Of a DNA stretch of 64,000 nucleotides, positions 21,617 to 30,323 are shown piece by piece. Origin of the DNA: DATLSM01 sp963722965 (GTDB lineage Bacteria > Actinomycetota > Thermoleophilia > Solirubrobacterales > 70-9); the NCBI GenBank assembly GCA_963722965.1, contig CAVROX010000010.1, forward strand, positions 18,949 to 82,948, written 5' to 3'. The notes under the pieces are model-generated. The model made no database searches and was not told the DNA's origin. It worked only from the letters and a program-made list of their open reading frames with translations. A program made the position numbers and the translations under genes. The number at the start of each line of letters is the position of its first letter. The stretch's first letter is position 1.

Positions 21617-21763
21617 CTAGGAATCTGCCTGAAAAGCGCGGATCCCGGCGCCGATCAGCAACACCGTGAAAAAAACCAATCCGGCCACCGGGCCACCCTG
21701 GCCGAGGGCGTAGGAGATGATCATCGCGGTGAGGGCCAGAAAGAGGGTGACGATGAGTCCCAT
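21617..21763 (-). CDS. 48-residue membrane protein at the end of the trp operon
   Basis: The ATG at 21763 lies 12 bases after the trpA stop, and the frame closes with TAG at 21617. The product starts MGLIVTLFLALTAMIISYAL, then GQGG, then a second hydrophobic stretch (VAGLVFFTVLLIGAGIRAF) and ends in QADS. Two transmembrane helices with a tight Gly-rich turn are predicted. I know of no named family; longer Trp-associated membrane proteins occur in other actinobacteria, but this is much smaller. It is co-directional with trp genes and convergent with pfkA. Coding is supported by position and hydropathy only. Confidence 0.55.
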   Translation of the reverse strand: MGLIVTLFLALTAMIISYALGQGGPVAGLVFFTVLLIGAGIRAFQADS

Positions 21764-21775
21764 GCGGTGCCGATC

Positions 21776-22570
21776 CTAGCCTGCGAGGGCGACACGCGTC
21801 TCTCGCAGAAAGGCGGCGACGGCATTGGCGGCCGCCTCGGCGGAGCCGGCCTCGTCGGCGGAACGGACCAGGCGGCTGCCGATGATCACCCCGTCGGCAA
21901 GCGCACCGACCGCGGCCGCCTGCGCGGGCGTGCCGATTCCAAAGCCGACGGCGACGGGCACCTCGGACTCGGCCCGGCTCGCCGCGACCAGCTCGGCGAG
22001 CCCGGGGGGGAGATCCTCGACGCTCCCCGGTCGTCCCTACCGTGGAGACCACGTAGAGGAAGCCGCGGGCGGCGGCGCAGATCGCTGCGCGGCGCTGGGG
22101 TGGGGTTGTCGGCGCCAGCAGGGGCACCAGATCAAGGCCAGCCCCAGCAAAGACCTCGCGCGCCTGCTCCGCCTCACCCAGCGGCAGGTCGGGAATGATC
22201 ACGCCGGCTGCCCCTGCCCCCGCCGCGCGCTGGGCAAACCCAGCCACCCCCCCCGTGTGCGAGCACCATGTTGGCGTAGACCATGAGGATGACCGGAACC
22301 CGGTCGGCGACCGATTCGCAGACCTCCAGCGCGCTGTCCAGGGTTGCGCCAGCCGCCAGCGCTGCGGTCGCGGCGGCATGGATCGTCGGCCCATCGGCGA
22401 GGGGATCGGAGAACGGAACTCCCGAGCTCGATCAGATCAGCACCCGCATCGGCGTAGGCGGCGGCGATCGCAAGCGAGGACTGAGATCGGGAAAGCCGGC
22501 CATCAGGTAGGGCATCAGCGCCGTGCGACCCTCGGCCCGGGCCGCAGCGAATGCCTGCCCAATCGCTCAT
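21776..22570 (-). CDS. trpA: Tryptophan synthase alpha chain, frame broken several times
   Basis: TrpA cleaves indole-3-glycerol phosphate and passes indole to TrpB. Segments recognisable in alternating frames include AFAAARAEGRTALMPYLMAG, FPDLS, SSLAIAAAYADAGADLIELG (with the catalytic Glu region), VILMVYANMVL, RAAGAGAAGVIIPDLPLGEAE, DLVPLLAPTTP, GFLYVVSTVGTTG and the intact C-terminus VAVGFGIGTPAQAAAVGALADGVIIGS. At least five single-base shifts are needed, the first within 20 bases of the start. The ATG at 22570 overlaps the trpB stop (ATGA). The segments carry no in-frame stop, so I regard the gene as intact in the organism and the shifts as sequence errors. Confidence 0.85.
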
Positions 22571-23766
22571 CGGGATAGAACCTCAGCGAGATCCTTGTCC
22601 CCACGGCCGAGAGAGACAAGACGTCGAGCTCTCTGCCCGGCGTTCTCGAGAAACCAGGCGATCGCGTGCGCGGACTCGAGCGCCGGGATGATGCCCTCGA
22701 GCCGTGCGAGTCGCGCAAAGGCTGCAGCGCCTGCATCGTCGGTGATCGCGAAGTAGGCGGCGCGCCGCTGTCGCGCAGCTGGGCGTGCTCGGGGCCGACT
22801 GCCCGGGTAGTCGAGGCCGGCCGAGATCGAGTGCGCCTCGAGGATCTGCCCGTCCGTCGTCCTGCATCATCGCCGAGTAGGGCGCCGTGCAGGACGCCGG
22901 GCTGCCCGGCCAGCGGTCAGCGGCGCGCCGTGGCGGCCGGTCTCGATCCCCTCCCCCGCCGCCTCGACGCCGATCAGCTCGACCTCCGGGTCGTCGAGGA
23001 ACGGGATGAAGATCCCGATCGAGTTGGAGCCGCCGCCGACGCAGGCGACGACCCGCTGCGGGCAGCCGGCCCGTCCGCTGCGAGCACCTGCGCGCGCGCC
23101 TCATCGCCGATCACCCGCTGGAGGTCGCGCACGAGCGCCGGGATACGGGCGCGGGCCCGACCGCGCGAGCCGATGATGTAGTGGGTGTCTGCGACGTTGG
23201 CGACCCAGTCGCGGATCGCCGCCGAGACCGCCTCCTTCAGCGTCCGCGCGCCGGCCTGCGACAGGTTCGACGCGCGCCCCGAGCAGCCGCATCCGCTCGA
23301 CGTTGGGCTGCCTGGCGGCGGATGTCCTCGGTCCCCATGTAGACGACGCACTCGAGGCCGAGCAGCGCGCAGGCGGTTGCCGTCGCGACGCCGTGCTGCC
23401 CTGCGCCGGTCTCGGCGATCACCCGCGGCTTGCCCATCCGCTGGGCGAGCAGCGCCTGGCCGAGCGCGTTGTTGATCTTGTGGGCACCGGTGTGGTTGAG
23501 GTCCTCGCGCTTGAGGTAGACGGGGTGGCCGGCAGCTCGCTCGAGAGCGCGCTGCTCGGTAGAGCGGCGACGGGCGGCCGACGTAGTCGCGGTGCAAGCA
23601 GGGCGAGCGCGGCTGCGAAAGTCCGGGTCGTCGCGCGCCTCCACCCAGGCGAGCTCGAGCTCGGCGAGGGCCGGCATCAGCGTCTCCGGCACGTACGGCC
23701 CCCGTAGGGACCGAATCGCCCGCGTGCATCTTCTCCCCATCGCTGCTCTGAATTGATCGCGCTCAT
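22567..23766 (-). CDS. trpB: Tryptophan synthase beta chain, frame broken many times
   Basis: TrpB is the PLP enzyme that condenses indole with serine. The N-terminus reads from ATG 23766 (RWGEDARGRFGPYGG), then shifts one base (a T missing in CGTTACGTG) to YVPETLMPALAELE. The PLP lysine block VYLKREDLNHTGAHKINNALGQALLA is intact, as is VIAETGAGQHGVATATACALLGL. Later pieces include RTLKEAVSAAIRDWVANVADTHYIIGS and VIGDEARAQ, and the end GDKDLAEVLSR. Roughly eight or more indels occur between 22600 and 23730. The neighbouring trpF, trpC and trpD are free of shifts, so this is a local error cluster or local decay. Confidence 0.85.
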
Positions 23767-23820
23767 GATCACCGGTGATCCCGCTCACCCGCTTCCGCGT
23801 CCGTCGCGGCGGGACGCCGT

Positions 23821-24450
23821 TTAGGCCTTCGCCACCTCTTGGGTGGCCTCAAAGAAGGCGGCCATCGCCGCGTGGTCCTTGTGACCGGGTGAGGCCTCCA
23901 CCCCGCTTGCCACGTCGACCGCGTAGGGGCGGGCGATCGCGATCGCCTCGCCGACGTTCGCCGGGCGCAGGCCACCAGCGAGGATCGCCGGCACCTCGGA
24001 GCGGCGATCGGCCAGCAATTCCCAGTCAAAGCTCTCACCGGTTCCGCCCCGCAGGCCCCTGCTGCGTCGGTCAAAGAGGTGAAAATCGGTGCGGTATGCC
24101 TCGGCCGCGTGAACGTCGGCGGCGCTGGAGACGTGCACCGCCTTCACCACCCTGGCCCCGGTCCGCCTTGCCACCTCGGCGCAAAACGAAGGGCCCTCCT
24201 CCCCATTTAGCTGGACCATCGTCAGGCCGCCGTTCTCCACCGCGCGATCGACCTCCTCCAGTTCGGGGTTGACGAAGACGCCGACAACCTCGCACTTGCG
24301 CCGAAACGCGGCGCCGATCTCCGCCGCCCTAGCCTGCCGACAGCGCCGCGGACTGCCCGCGTAATGGATCAGCCCAATCGCCCAGGCTCCGAGCCGCACC
24401 GCCTCGGCGGCGTCGTCGAGATTGGTGATGCCGCAGATCTTGACCCGCAC
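23821..24450 (-). CDS. trpF: Phosphoribosylanthranilate isomerase
   Basis: TrpF performs the Amadori rearrangement of phosphoribosylanthranilate. 209 residues, with the N-terminal catalytic Cys motif KICGIT, the VGVFVNPELEEV loop, the VQLNGEE motif, an Asp-containing DFHLFDRRSRGLRGGTG phosphate segment and the C-terminal VDVASGVEASPGHKD. The frame is intact. It sits between htrA and trpB, 54 bases upstream of trpB and 18 bases after htrA. Confidence 0.95.
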   Translation of the reverse strand: MRVKICGITNLDDAAEAVRLGAWAIGLIHYAGSPRRCRQARAAEIGAAFRRKCEVVGVFVNPELEEVDRAVENGGLTMVQLNGEEGPSFCAEVARRTGARVVKAVHVSSAADVHAAEAYRTDFHLFDRRSRGLRGGTGESFDWELLADRRSEVPAILAGGLRPANVGEAIAIARPYAVDVASGVEASPGHKDHAAMAAFFEATQEVAKA

Positions 24451-24468
24451 CCCTCCAGGGTACGGGAG

Positions 24469-25710
24469 CTACTTTCCGAGCGGCCCGGCGGGCACCGACT
24501 GGGAGTCGTGGACCGTCGCGGGACGGTTGCCGAGGGTCACCTTCAGCGTCTTGGTCGAGCCGCCGCGCAGGACCGTGACTTCGATCGATTCCCCCGGCTT
24601 GGCGGCGTTGATGATGCTGACCACTTCATCCATCGAGGAGATCTTCTTGCCGTTGATCTTGGTGATGATGTCGCCGCCGAGGCTGAAGTTGGCGCCGTCG
24701 ATCGTGGCGGCGGTCGTGCCACCCTGAATGCCGGCCTTGTCGGCAGGTCCGTTCTTGAACACTTCCTGCACGAGCACGCCTTCCTTCACCGGCAGGTTGA
24801 CCGCGCGGGCCAGGTCAGGGGTGATGCTCGTCCCGCTGATACCGAGGAAGGCGTGCTGGACCTTGCCGCTGGTCTCAAGCTGGCTGATCTCGCTGCGCGC
24901 GGTGTTGATCGGGATCGCGAAACCGATCCCGACGTTGCCGTCGCTGCCGTTGCCGCCGGTCTCGATCTGGGAGTTGATCCCGATCACGTTGCCCGCTGCT
25001 TCGATCAGCGGGCCGCCGGAGTTGCCGGGGTTGATCGCCGCGTCGGTCTGAATCACGTTGGAGATCGAGAAGCCGTCGGGGGCCTGGATCTGGCGTTGGA
25101 GTGCGGACACGATGCCGCTGGTGACGGTGCGGTCCAGCCCGAACGGGTTGCCGATTGCGACCACCGGATCGCCAACTTCGATCTTCGAGGAATCGCCAAG
25201 GGGCAGCGGGTGGAGCTGGCTTGCGGGGGCGTTGACCTTGAGCAGTGCCAGGTCGGTAGCCGGGTCGGTGCCGACCACGGTCGCGTTGTAGGTTTCGTTG
25301 GAGGCGCCGAGTTTGACCTGGATGTGGTTGGACCCGGCGATCACGTGGTTGTTCGTAAGGATGTGGCCGGCACTGTCGATCACGATCCCCGAGCCGGTAG
25401 CGGTGCCGCCGCTTTCCTCTTCTTCTTCGCCAAAGGCCCCGAACGGCGAGGGGGAGCGTTTGGCGGGGATTTCAGCCTGGATGAAGGCGACGCCCTGACC
25501 GTCACGTCGGTAGATCTGGTTGACGACGTTGGTGGAGCTCTTACTGGCCGCGGGAGCCGCCAGCGGCGCGGCGACCGTGGCTGTCGCGCTGCTCTGGGCG
25601 TCGATCCAGCCGGCGGCGATCGCGATCCAGCCGAAGACACCGACGACGGCGCCGCCAACCAGGGCCGAGCCGAAAGGGGTGCGGAAAAAGCTCTGCGCTC
25701 TGCGGGTCAT
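24469..25710 (-). CDS. HtrA/DegP-like membrane-anchored serine protease with PDZ domain
   Basis: A 413-residue envelope protease or chaperone. An N-terminal membrane anchor (residues about 14-35, SALVGGAVVGVFGWIAIAAG) is followed by a Ser/Ala/Thr linker, then the trypsin-like domain with the catalytic triad His (ILTNNHVIAG), Asp (DPATDLALLKV) and Ser (NPGNSGGPLI). A PDZ domain follows from about residue 305 (GVLVQEVFKNGPADKAGI, with the carboxylate loop). It sits between trpC and trpF on the same strand, an unusual place. A 56-base gap separates it from trpC, the largest in this part of the operon, leaving room for its own promoter. Confidence 0.93.
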   Translation of the reverse strand: MTRRAQSFFRTPFGSALVGGAVVGVFGWIAIAAGWIDAQSSATATVAAPLAAPAASKSSTNVVNQIYRRDGQGVAFIQAEIPAKRSPSPFGAFGEEEEESGGTATGSGIVIDSAGHILTNNHVIAGSNHIQVKLGASNETYNATVVGTDPATDLALLKVNAPASQLHPLPLGDSSKIEVGDPVVAIGNPFGLDRTVTSGIVSALQRQIQAPDGFSISNVIQTDAAINPGNSGGPLIEAAGNVIGINSQIETGGNGSDGNVGIGFAIPINTARSEISQLETSGKVQHAFLGISGTSITPDLARAVNLPVKEGVLVQEVFKNGPADKAGIQGGTTAATIDGANFSLGGDIITKINGKKISSMDEVVSIINAAKPGESIEVTVLRGGSTKTLKVTLGNRPATVHDSQSVPAGPLGK

Positions 25711-25751
25711 GGGTCGATAGTGGGGGGCTGTGCTCAGTCGCCCCTAAGACG

Positions 25752-25757
25752 ATCATA
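25752..25757 (-). promoter_or_regulatory. Candidate -10 element (TATGAT) ahead of htrA
   Basis: The trpC-htrA gap is A/T-rich compared with its surroundings, and the minus strand reads TATGAT at 25757-25752, one mismatch from consensus, 42 bases before the htrA ATG. No convincing -35 hexamer was seen upstream in the end of trpC. If used, it would let htrA and the downstream trpF-trpB-trpA be transcribed independently of the long operon. Confidence 0.3.
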
Positions 25758-25766
25758 AAAGGCTTC

Positions 25767-26549
25767 TTAAATTCGGGCGTCGCTCAGCTCGCGGGCCTTC
25801 GCCTCGGGGTCAGCGGCCTGCATCAGCGCCCCGCCGATCAAAACGGCGTCGATCCCCGCCCGTTCCAGCTCCGCCAGCTGCGCCCGCGTCGAGATGCCGC
25901 TCTCGGCGACGATCGTCCTGCCCGTCGGCAGATCGGGGATCAGCTCGTAGGTGGTGGCGAGATCCACCCTGCCCGAGTCGAGGTCGCGGTTGTTGATCCC
26001 GATTACCTCGGCGCCGAGCCCCAGCGCCCGCTCCAGCTCGTTCGCGTCGTGGACCTCAACCAGGCAGTCGAGGCCCAGCGCGCCCGCCTCTTCAAACAGC
26101 GAGCGCAGCGTGACTTCCTCGAGCGCTCGAGCGATCAGCAGGACCGCGTCGGCGCCGTTGGCCGCCGCCTCGTAGAGCTGGTAGGGATCGACGATGAAAT
26201 CCTTGCGGAGGATCGGTAGCCCAGACGAGGCGCGGGCGGCGCGCAGATCATCAAGTGAGCCGCCGAAGTGTGCTTCGTCGGTGAGGATCGAGAGGGCAGC
26301 CGCGCCCCCCCTTGCGTAGGCGCCGACCTTCTCGGCGACGACAGCTGACCCCGAGATCTCCCCTGCGCTGGGTGAGCGGCGCTTGAACTCTGCGATCAGC
26401 GAGAGACCCGGGCGCGCAAGCGCCTCCCTGAAGGGGCGCTCGGCGTTGCCGTCGGAAAGCTGGGATTTGAGGTCGGCCTGGGAGACCTCGCGGCGGCGAG
26501 CGTCCACTCCCGCGCGGGCGGCCATCAGGAGCTGTTCAAAGGATCCCAC
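25767..26549 (-). CDS. trpC: Indole-3-glycerol phosphate synthase
   Basis: TrpC closes the indole ring by decarboxylation of CdRP. 260 residues, TIM barrel. Motifs: AEFKRRSPSAG (catalytic Lys), ILTDEAHFGGS, LRKDFIVDPYQ, ADAVLLIARAL, LVEVHDANELERAL, IGINNRDLDS and VAESGI. The frame is intact. The gene follows trpD after 10 bases and precedes htrA. Confidence 0.96.
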   Translation of the reverse strand: MGSFEQLLMAARAGVDARRREVSQADLKSQLSDGNAERPFREALARPGLSLIAEFKRRSPSAGEISGSAVVAEKVGAYARGGAAALSILTDEAHFGGSLDDLRAARASSGLPILRKDFIVDPYQLYEAAANGADAVLLIARALEEVTLRSLFEEAGALGLDCLVEVHDANELERALGLGAEVIGINNRDLDSGRVDLATTYELIPDLPTGRTIVAESGISTRAQLAELERAGIDAVLIGGALMQAADPEAKARELSDARI

Positions 26550-26559
26550 CGGGCCGAGC

Positions 26560-27588
26560 CTAGCCGCCGAGCTCGGAGGTGGTGGCGATCAGCTCCTCCA
26601 GCATCTGGCGGGCGGCGCCCGAATCAATCGCGGCGGCGGCCCTCGCCACCCCGTCGACGAGGTCGGCAGCGAGGCCGCCGATGTAAATCGCGGCGCCTGC
26701 GTTGAGCACGACTAGGTCGCGGCGCGGGCCCCTCTCACCGGCCAGCACCGCACGGGAGGCGGCGGCGTTCTCAGCCGCGCTACCGCCGGCGACTTCATCG
26801 AGCTCTGCTTCGGCCAGGCCGAACTCACCGGGCTCGACGAACCACTCCGAGGTGGCACCCCCATCGACCTCGACTACCCGCGTTCGGGCGGTAATTGAGA
26901 GCTCATCGACGCCGTCCTCAGCGGCGACGACCATCGCCCGCACGCTCCCCAGCCCGACCAGGGCCTCGGCGATCGTCTCCTGGTAATGGCGGTCAGAGAC
27001 GCCGAGCAACTGGCGCTCGGCACCGGCCGGATTGGTCAGCGGGCCGAGGAAGTTGAAGATCGTCCGCACGCCCAGCTCCCTGCGGACCGGGATCACGTGG
27101 GCCATCGCCGCGTGGTGGCGGGGGGCGAACATGAAGCCGAAGCCAACCTCGTCGATGCAGCGCGCTACCGCCTCGGGACCGAGATCGATGTTCACCCCAA
27201 GTGCCTCGAGCAGGTCGGCCGAGCCGCACCGGCTGGTGTTGGAACGGTTGCCGTGCTTAGCGACGGCGCAGCCCGCCGCGGCCGCAACGAGCGCCGCGGT
27301 TGTCGAGACGTTGAAGGTCGAGGGGCCGCCACCGGTACCAGCGGTGTCGACCAGGTCCCGGCGCTTGGTGGTGACGTGGGTGGCGAGCATCCGCATCGTC
27401 CGCGCCAATCCGACCAGCTCGGGCACCGTCTCCCCCTTGGCACGCAGGGCGATCAGGAAGGCCCCCGTCTGGACGGGGTCGGTCCGCCCCTCCATGATCT
27501 CGGCCAGAACTGCGGACGCGTGGTCGGCGGTGAGGTGGTCGCCGTGGCAGACGGCCTCGATCGCCCGGGTCACGACTTCGTTGGGCAT
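26560..27588 (-). CDS. trpD: Anthranilate phosphoribosyltransferase
   Basis: TrpD attaches the phosphoribosyl group of PRPP to anthranilate. 342 residues with the PRPP-binding GTGGGPSTFNVST loop, KHGNRSNTSRCGSADLLEALG and the FMFAPRHHAAM segment. The start ATG at 27588 shares one base with the trpG stop. It is separate from trpG, unlike the fused TrpGD of enterics. The frame is intact. Confidence 0.96.
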   Translation of the reverse strand: MPNEVVTRAIEAVCHGDHLTADHASAVLAEIMEGRTDPVQTGAFLIALRAKGETVPELVGLARTMRMLATHVTTKRRDLVDTAGTGGGPSTFNVSTTAALVAAAAGCAVAKHGNRSNTSRCGSADLLEALGVNIDLGPEAVARCIDEVGFGFMFAPRHHAAMAHVIPVRRELGVRTIFNFLGPLTNPAGAERQLLGVSDRHYQETIAEALVGLGSVRAMVVAAEDGVDELSITARTRVVEVDGGATSEWFVEPGEFGLAEAELDEVAGGSAAENAAASRAVLAGERGPRRDLVVLNAGAAIYIGGLAADLVDGVARAAAAIDSGAARQMLEELIATTSELGG

Positions 27589-28151
27589 CAGCCCTCGCCG
27601 AGGAAGTTGGCGAGCAGGTGTCTGCCCTGCGGGGTGAGAACCGACTCGGGGTGAAACTGGACGCCCTCGGCGGGCAGTTCGCGGTGGCGGGCGCCCATCA
27701 CCACATCGCCCAGCGTCGCGCTCAGCTCCAGCTCCGCGGGAAGATCGGGGTCGGCGATCAGCGAGTGATAGCGGCCGGCGACAAACGGGCTCGGCAGCCC
27801 CAGGTAGATCGCCTTGCCGTCATGGGAGACCTCGGCCTCCTTGCCGTGGACAGGCTCACCCTGGACAACGCGCCCGCCAAACGCCACGACCATCGCCTGG
27901 TGGCCGAGGCATACCCCCAGCACGGGCGTGCGGGCCTCGGCGAAGGCGCGGATCGCCTCAACCGAGATTCCCGCCTCGGCGGGTGTGCAGGGTCCGGGCG
28001 AGACGACGACGCGGTCGGGGCGGCGCTGCAGCAGCTCCGCCACCGTCGCTTTGTCGTTGCGCACAACCTCGATCTCCCCCCCCAGCTCACCCAAGTACTG
28101 GACGAGGTTGTAGGTGAAGGAATCGTAGTTGTCGATCACGAGGACGCGCAT
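27588..28151 (-). CDS. trpG: Anthranilate synthase component II (glutamine amidotransferase)
   Basis: TrpG releases ammonia from glutamine for TrpE (and, in many bacteria, for PabB). 187 residues from ATG 28151. The class I amidotransferase triad is visible: the Cys in LGVCLGHQAM and the His and Glu in QFHPES. The oxyanion region VVSPGPCTPAEAG is also present. It follows trpE after two bases. The open frame continues to 28346 but the extension lies inside trpE and is a shadow. Confidence 0.95.
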   Translation of the reverse strand: MRVLVIDNYDSFTYNLVQYLGELGGEIEVVRNDKATVAELLQRRPDRVVVSPGPCTPAEAGISVEAIRAFAEARTPVLGVCLGHQAMVVAFGGRVVQGEPVHGKEAEVSHDGKAIYLGLPSPFVAGRYHSLIADPDLPAELELSATLGDVVMGARHRELPAEGVQFHPESVLTPQGRHLLANFLGEG

Positions 28152-28153
28152 CG

Positions 28154-29668
28154 CTACGGCCAGTCGGGTTGCTCGCAGGCAAGCTCCACTGCGCGGAAGA
28201 CCGCCTTTGCCTTGTTCACCGACTCGTTGTACTCGTAGGCCGGTTTGGCGTCGGCGACCGTGCCGCCGCCCGCCTGCACGTGGATCTGCCCGTCCTTGAC
28301 GACGACGGTGCGGATGTGGATCGCGGTGTCGAGGTCGCCGTTCCAAGCGAGGTAGCCGATCGCGCCGCCGTAGGAGCAGCGCTTGACCGGCTCCAGCTCA
28401 TCGATGATCTGCATGGCACGGACCTTGGGGGCGCCAGAGAGCGTGCCGGCCGGAAGCGCCGAGCGCAGAACGTCCATCGCGCTCACTCCCTCGCGCAGCC
28501 TCCCCGAGACCTGGCTGACGATGTGCAGGACGTGAGAGTAGGTCTCAACGACCATCAGCTCGTCGACGCCGATCGTTCCGTACTCGCAGACCCGGCCCAG
28601 ATCGTTGCGCCCGAGGTCGACCAGCATCACGTGCTCGGCTCGCTCCTTGGGGTCGTTGACGAGTTGCTCGGCGAGTCGGCGATCCTCCTCCTCGTCGGTC
28701 CCCCGCGGGTAGGTGCCCGCGATCGGGCGGGTCTCAACGCGGTCGCCGATGACCTTGACCAGCGGCTCGGGCGAGGCGCCGGCGATCTGGAAGTCACCGA
28801 ACTCGAGGAAGTACATGTAGGGGGAGGGATTGACGGCGCGCAGGCCCCGGTAGATCGAGAAAGCCTCCACCGGGGTGGGCGCGGAGAAACGCTGCGAGGG
28901 GACCACCTGGAAGGCGTCGCCGGCATTGACGTACTCGACGATCCGCTCGACCGCCGCTTCGAACTCCTCACGCTCCATGTTGGAGGTAAATCGCGGAGGG
29001 TCGGCAACGGTGGGCCGCTCGGGAACCGGCACTGCGCCGCGCAGCAGGCGGCGGGCGTCGGCGATCTGCTCGGCGGCGCGAGCGTAGGCGGCCTCGACGC
29101 CGGTCGCCGAATCGGGGTCTGCGAACGCACAGGCGAGGATCGTCAGCTCGTGCTTTAGGTGGTCGAAGACGAGCATCGAGTCGGTGACGATCAGCGCCAT
29201 ATCCGGCAGCCCGAGCGGGTCTGGGTTGGGCTCGCGGAGCGGCTCAACTGTGCGCACCAGGTCATAGCCAAAGAAGCCGACCGCACCGCCGGCAAACGGC
29301 GGCAGCCCCTTGACCGGAGCGGGGCGGAAGGCGGCAAGGTACTCGGCGACCGCCGCGTAGGGATCGGGCGCCTGACGATCCCCCTCGCCGGCCTCCGCGA
29401 GCACCCCGTCGCTCCAGCGCAGCACCGAGCGCGGCCGGAATCCGACGAAGGAGTAACGGCCGACCTGACCCTGCTCAGCCGACTCCAGCAAAAAGCACGG
29501 CGCCCCCGCCGGCTCCCCGGCGCGCAGCTTGAGGAAGGCCGAGACCGGCGTCTCGCAATCGTCGACCAGGGTCGCGCGAACCGGGACCACGTTGCCCCGC
29601 CCGACCAGCTCGCGAGCTTCCTCCAGGCTCGGTTCGAGCCTCAGCTCGGGATCAGCGGCGACGGCCAT
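28154..29668 (-). CDS. trpE: Anthranilate synthase component I
   Basis: TrpE converts chorismate and ammonia to anthranilate, the branch-point reaction. 504 residues. An N-terminal domain contains the feedback (tryptophan) site region with LLESAEQGQVGRYSFVG. The chorismate-binding domain carries VPSQRFS, the PIAGTYPRG catalytic block, MLVDLGRNDLGRV, and the C-terminal GGAIGYLAWNGDLDTAIHIRT and AGGGTVADAKP. It overlaps hisIE by 17 bases. No leader peptide or attenuator is visible because the gene lies inside a long operon. Confidence 0.96.
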   Translation of the reverse strand: MAVAADPELRLEPSLEEARELVGRGNVVPVRATLVDDCETPVSAFLKLRAGEPAGAPCFLLESAEQGQVGRYSFVGFRPRSVLRWSDGVLAEAGEGDRQAPDPYAAVAEYLAAFRPAPVKGLPPFAGGAVGFFGYDLVRTVEPLREPNPDPLGLPDMALIVTDSMLVFDHLKHELTILACAFADPDSATGVEAAYARAAEQIADARRLLRGAVPVPERPTVADPPRFTSNMEREEFEAAVERIVEYVNAGDAFQVVPSQRFSAPTPVEAFSIYRGLRAVNPSPYMYFLEFGDFQIAGASPEPLVKVIGDRVETRPIAGTYPRGTDEEEDRRLAEQLVNDPKERAEHVMLVDLGRNDLGRVCEYGTIGVDELMVVETYSHVLHIVSQVSGRLREGVSAMDVLRSALPAGTLSGAPKVRAMQIIDELEPVKRCSYGGAIGYLAWNGDLDTAIHIRTVVVKDGQIHVQAGGGTVADAKPAYEYNESVNKAKAVFRAVELACEQPDWP

Positions 29669-30311
29669 TGAGCACTTCCATCACCGCTGACTGGGCAACC
29701 CGGCGTGCGGTGAGCAAGACGCTGAGGTGATACAGGAGATCGGCGGCCTCCTCGGCGACCCGCTCATCGGACTCCTCGCAGGCCGCACGGACCACCTCCT
29801 CGGCCTCCTCTTCGACCTTCTCGCCGATCAGCTGGGGGTCATCGAGCAGCCTCACCGTATAGCTGCCCGCGGGCCGCTCGGCGGCGCGGCTGACAAGGGT
29901 GCGACCGAGCAGCGGCAGCGCTTCGTGAGCGAGCGGCTCACGGTCGCCGTCGCCCAGCTCACGGTAAAAGCAGCTCCGCTCACCGGTGTGGCAGGCCGGC
30001 CCGGTCGGTTCGACCAGCGCGACCAGTGCATCGCCGTCGCAATCGATCCGCAACTGCCTCAACCGCATGATGCTTCCCGACTCTTCGCCTTTGCGCCAGA
30101 TCCGCTCGCGCGAGCGACTGTAGAAATGGAGCTCGCCGGTCGCAACCGTCAGTTCCAGCGCCTCCTCATTGGCGTAGGCAAGGGTCAGCACCTCGCCGGA
30201 GGCCGCGTCCTGGACCACGCAAGGAACAAGTCCCCGCTCATCGAACTTAACCTGCTCAAACACCAAGCCATCGTAATGACACCAAGTGGCCGCCGGACTC
30301 AGGGAGCTCAA
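29652..30311 (-). CDS. hisI: Bifunctional phosphoribosyl-AMP cyclohydrolase / phosphoribosyl-ATP pyrophosphatase
   Basis: A 219-residue HisIE fusion catalysing steps 2 and 3 of histidine synthesis. The HisI half (residues about 1-120) has FYSRSRERIWRKGEESG, the Asp-rich IDCDGDALVALVEP metal site and ACHTGERSCFY with the zinc Cys. The HisE half has LIGEKVEEEAEEVVRAA and EEAADLLYHL. Most actinobacteria keep hisI and hisE apart, so the fusion is a lineage marker. It lies 12 bases after era and overlaps trpE, and no other his gene is in the window. Confidence 0.94.
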   Translation of the reverse strand: MSSLSPAATWCHYDGLVFEQVKFDERGLVPCVVQDAASGEVLTLAYANEEALELTVATGELHFYSRSRERIWRKGEESGSIMRLRQLRIDCDGDALVALVEPTGPACHTGERSCFYRELGDGDREPLAHEALPLLGRTLVSRAAERPAGSYTVRLLDDPQLIGEKVEEEAEEVVRAACEESDERVAEEAADLLYHLSVLLTARRVAQSAVMEVLNGRRR

Positions 30312-30323
30312 GAAAGGGGCCGG

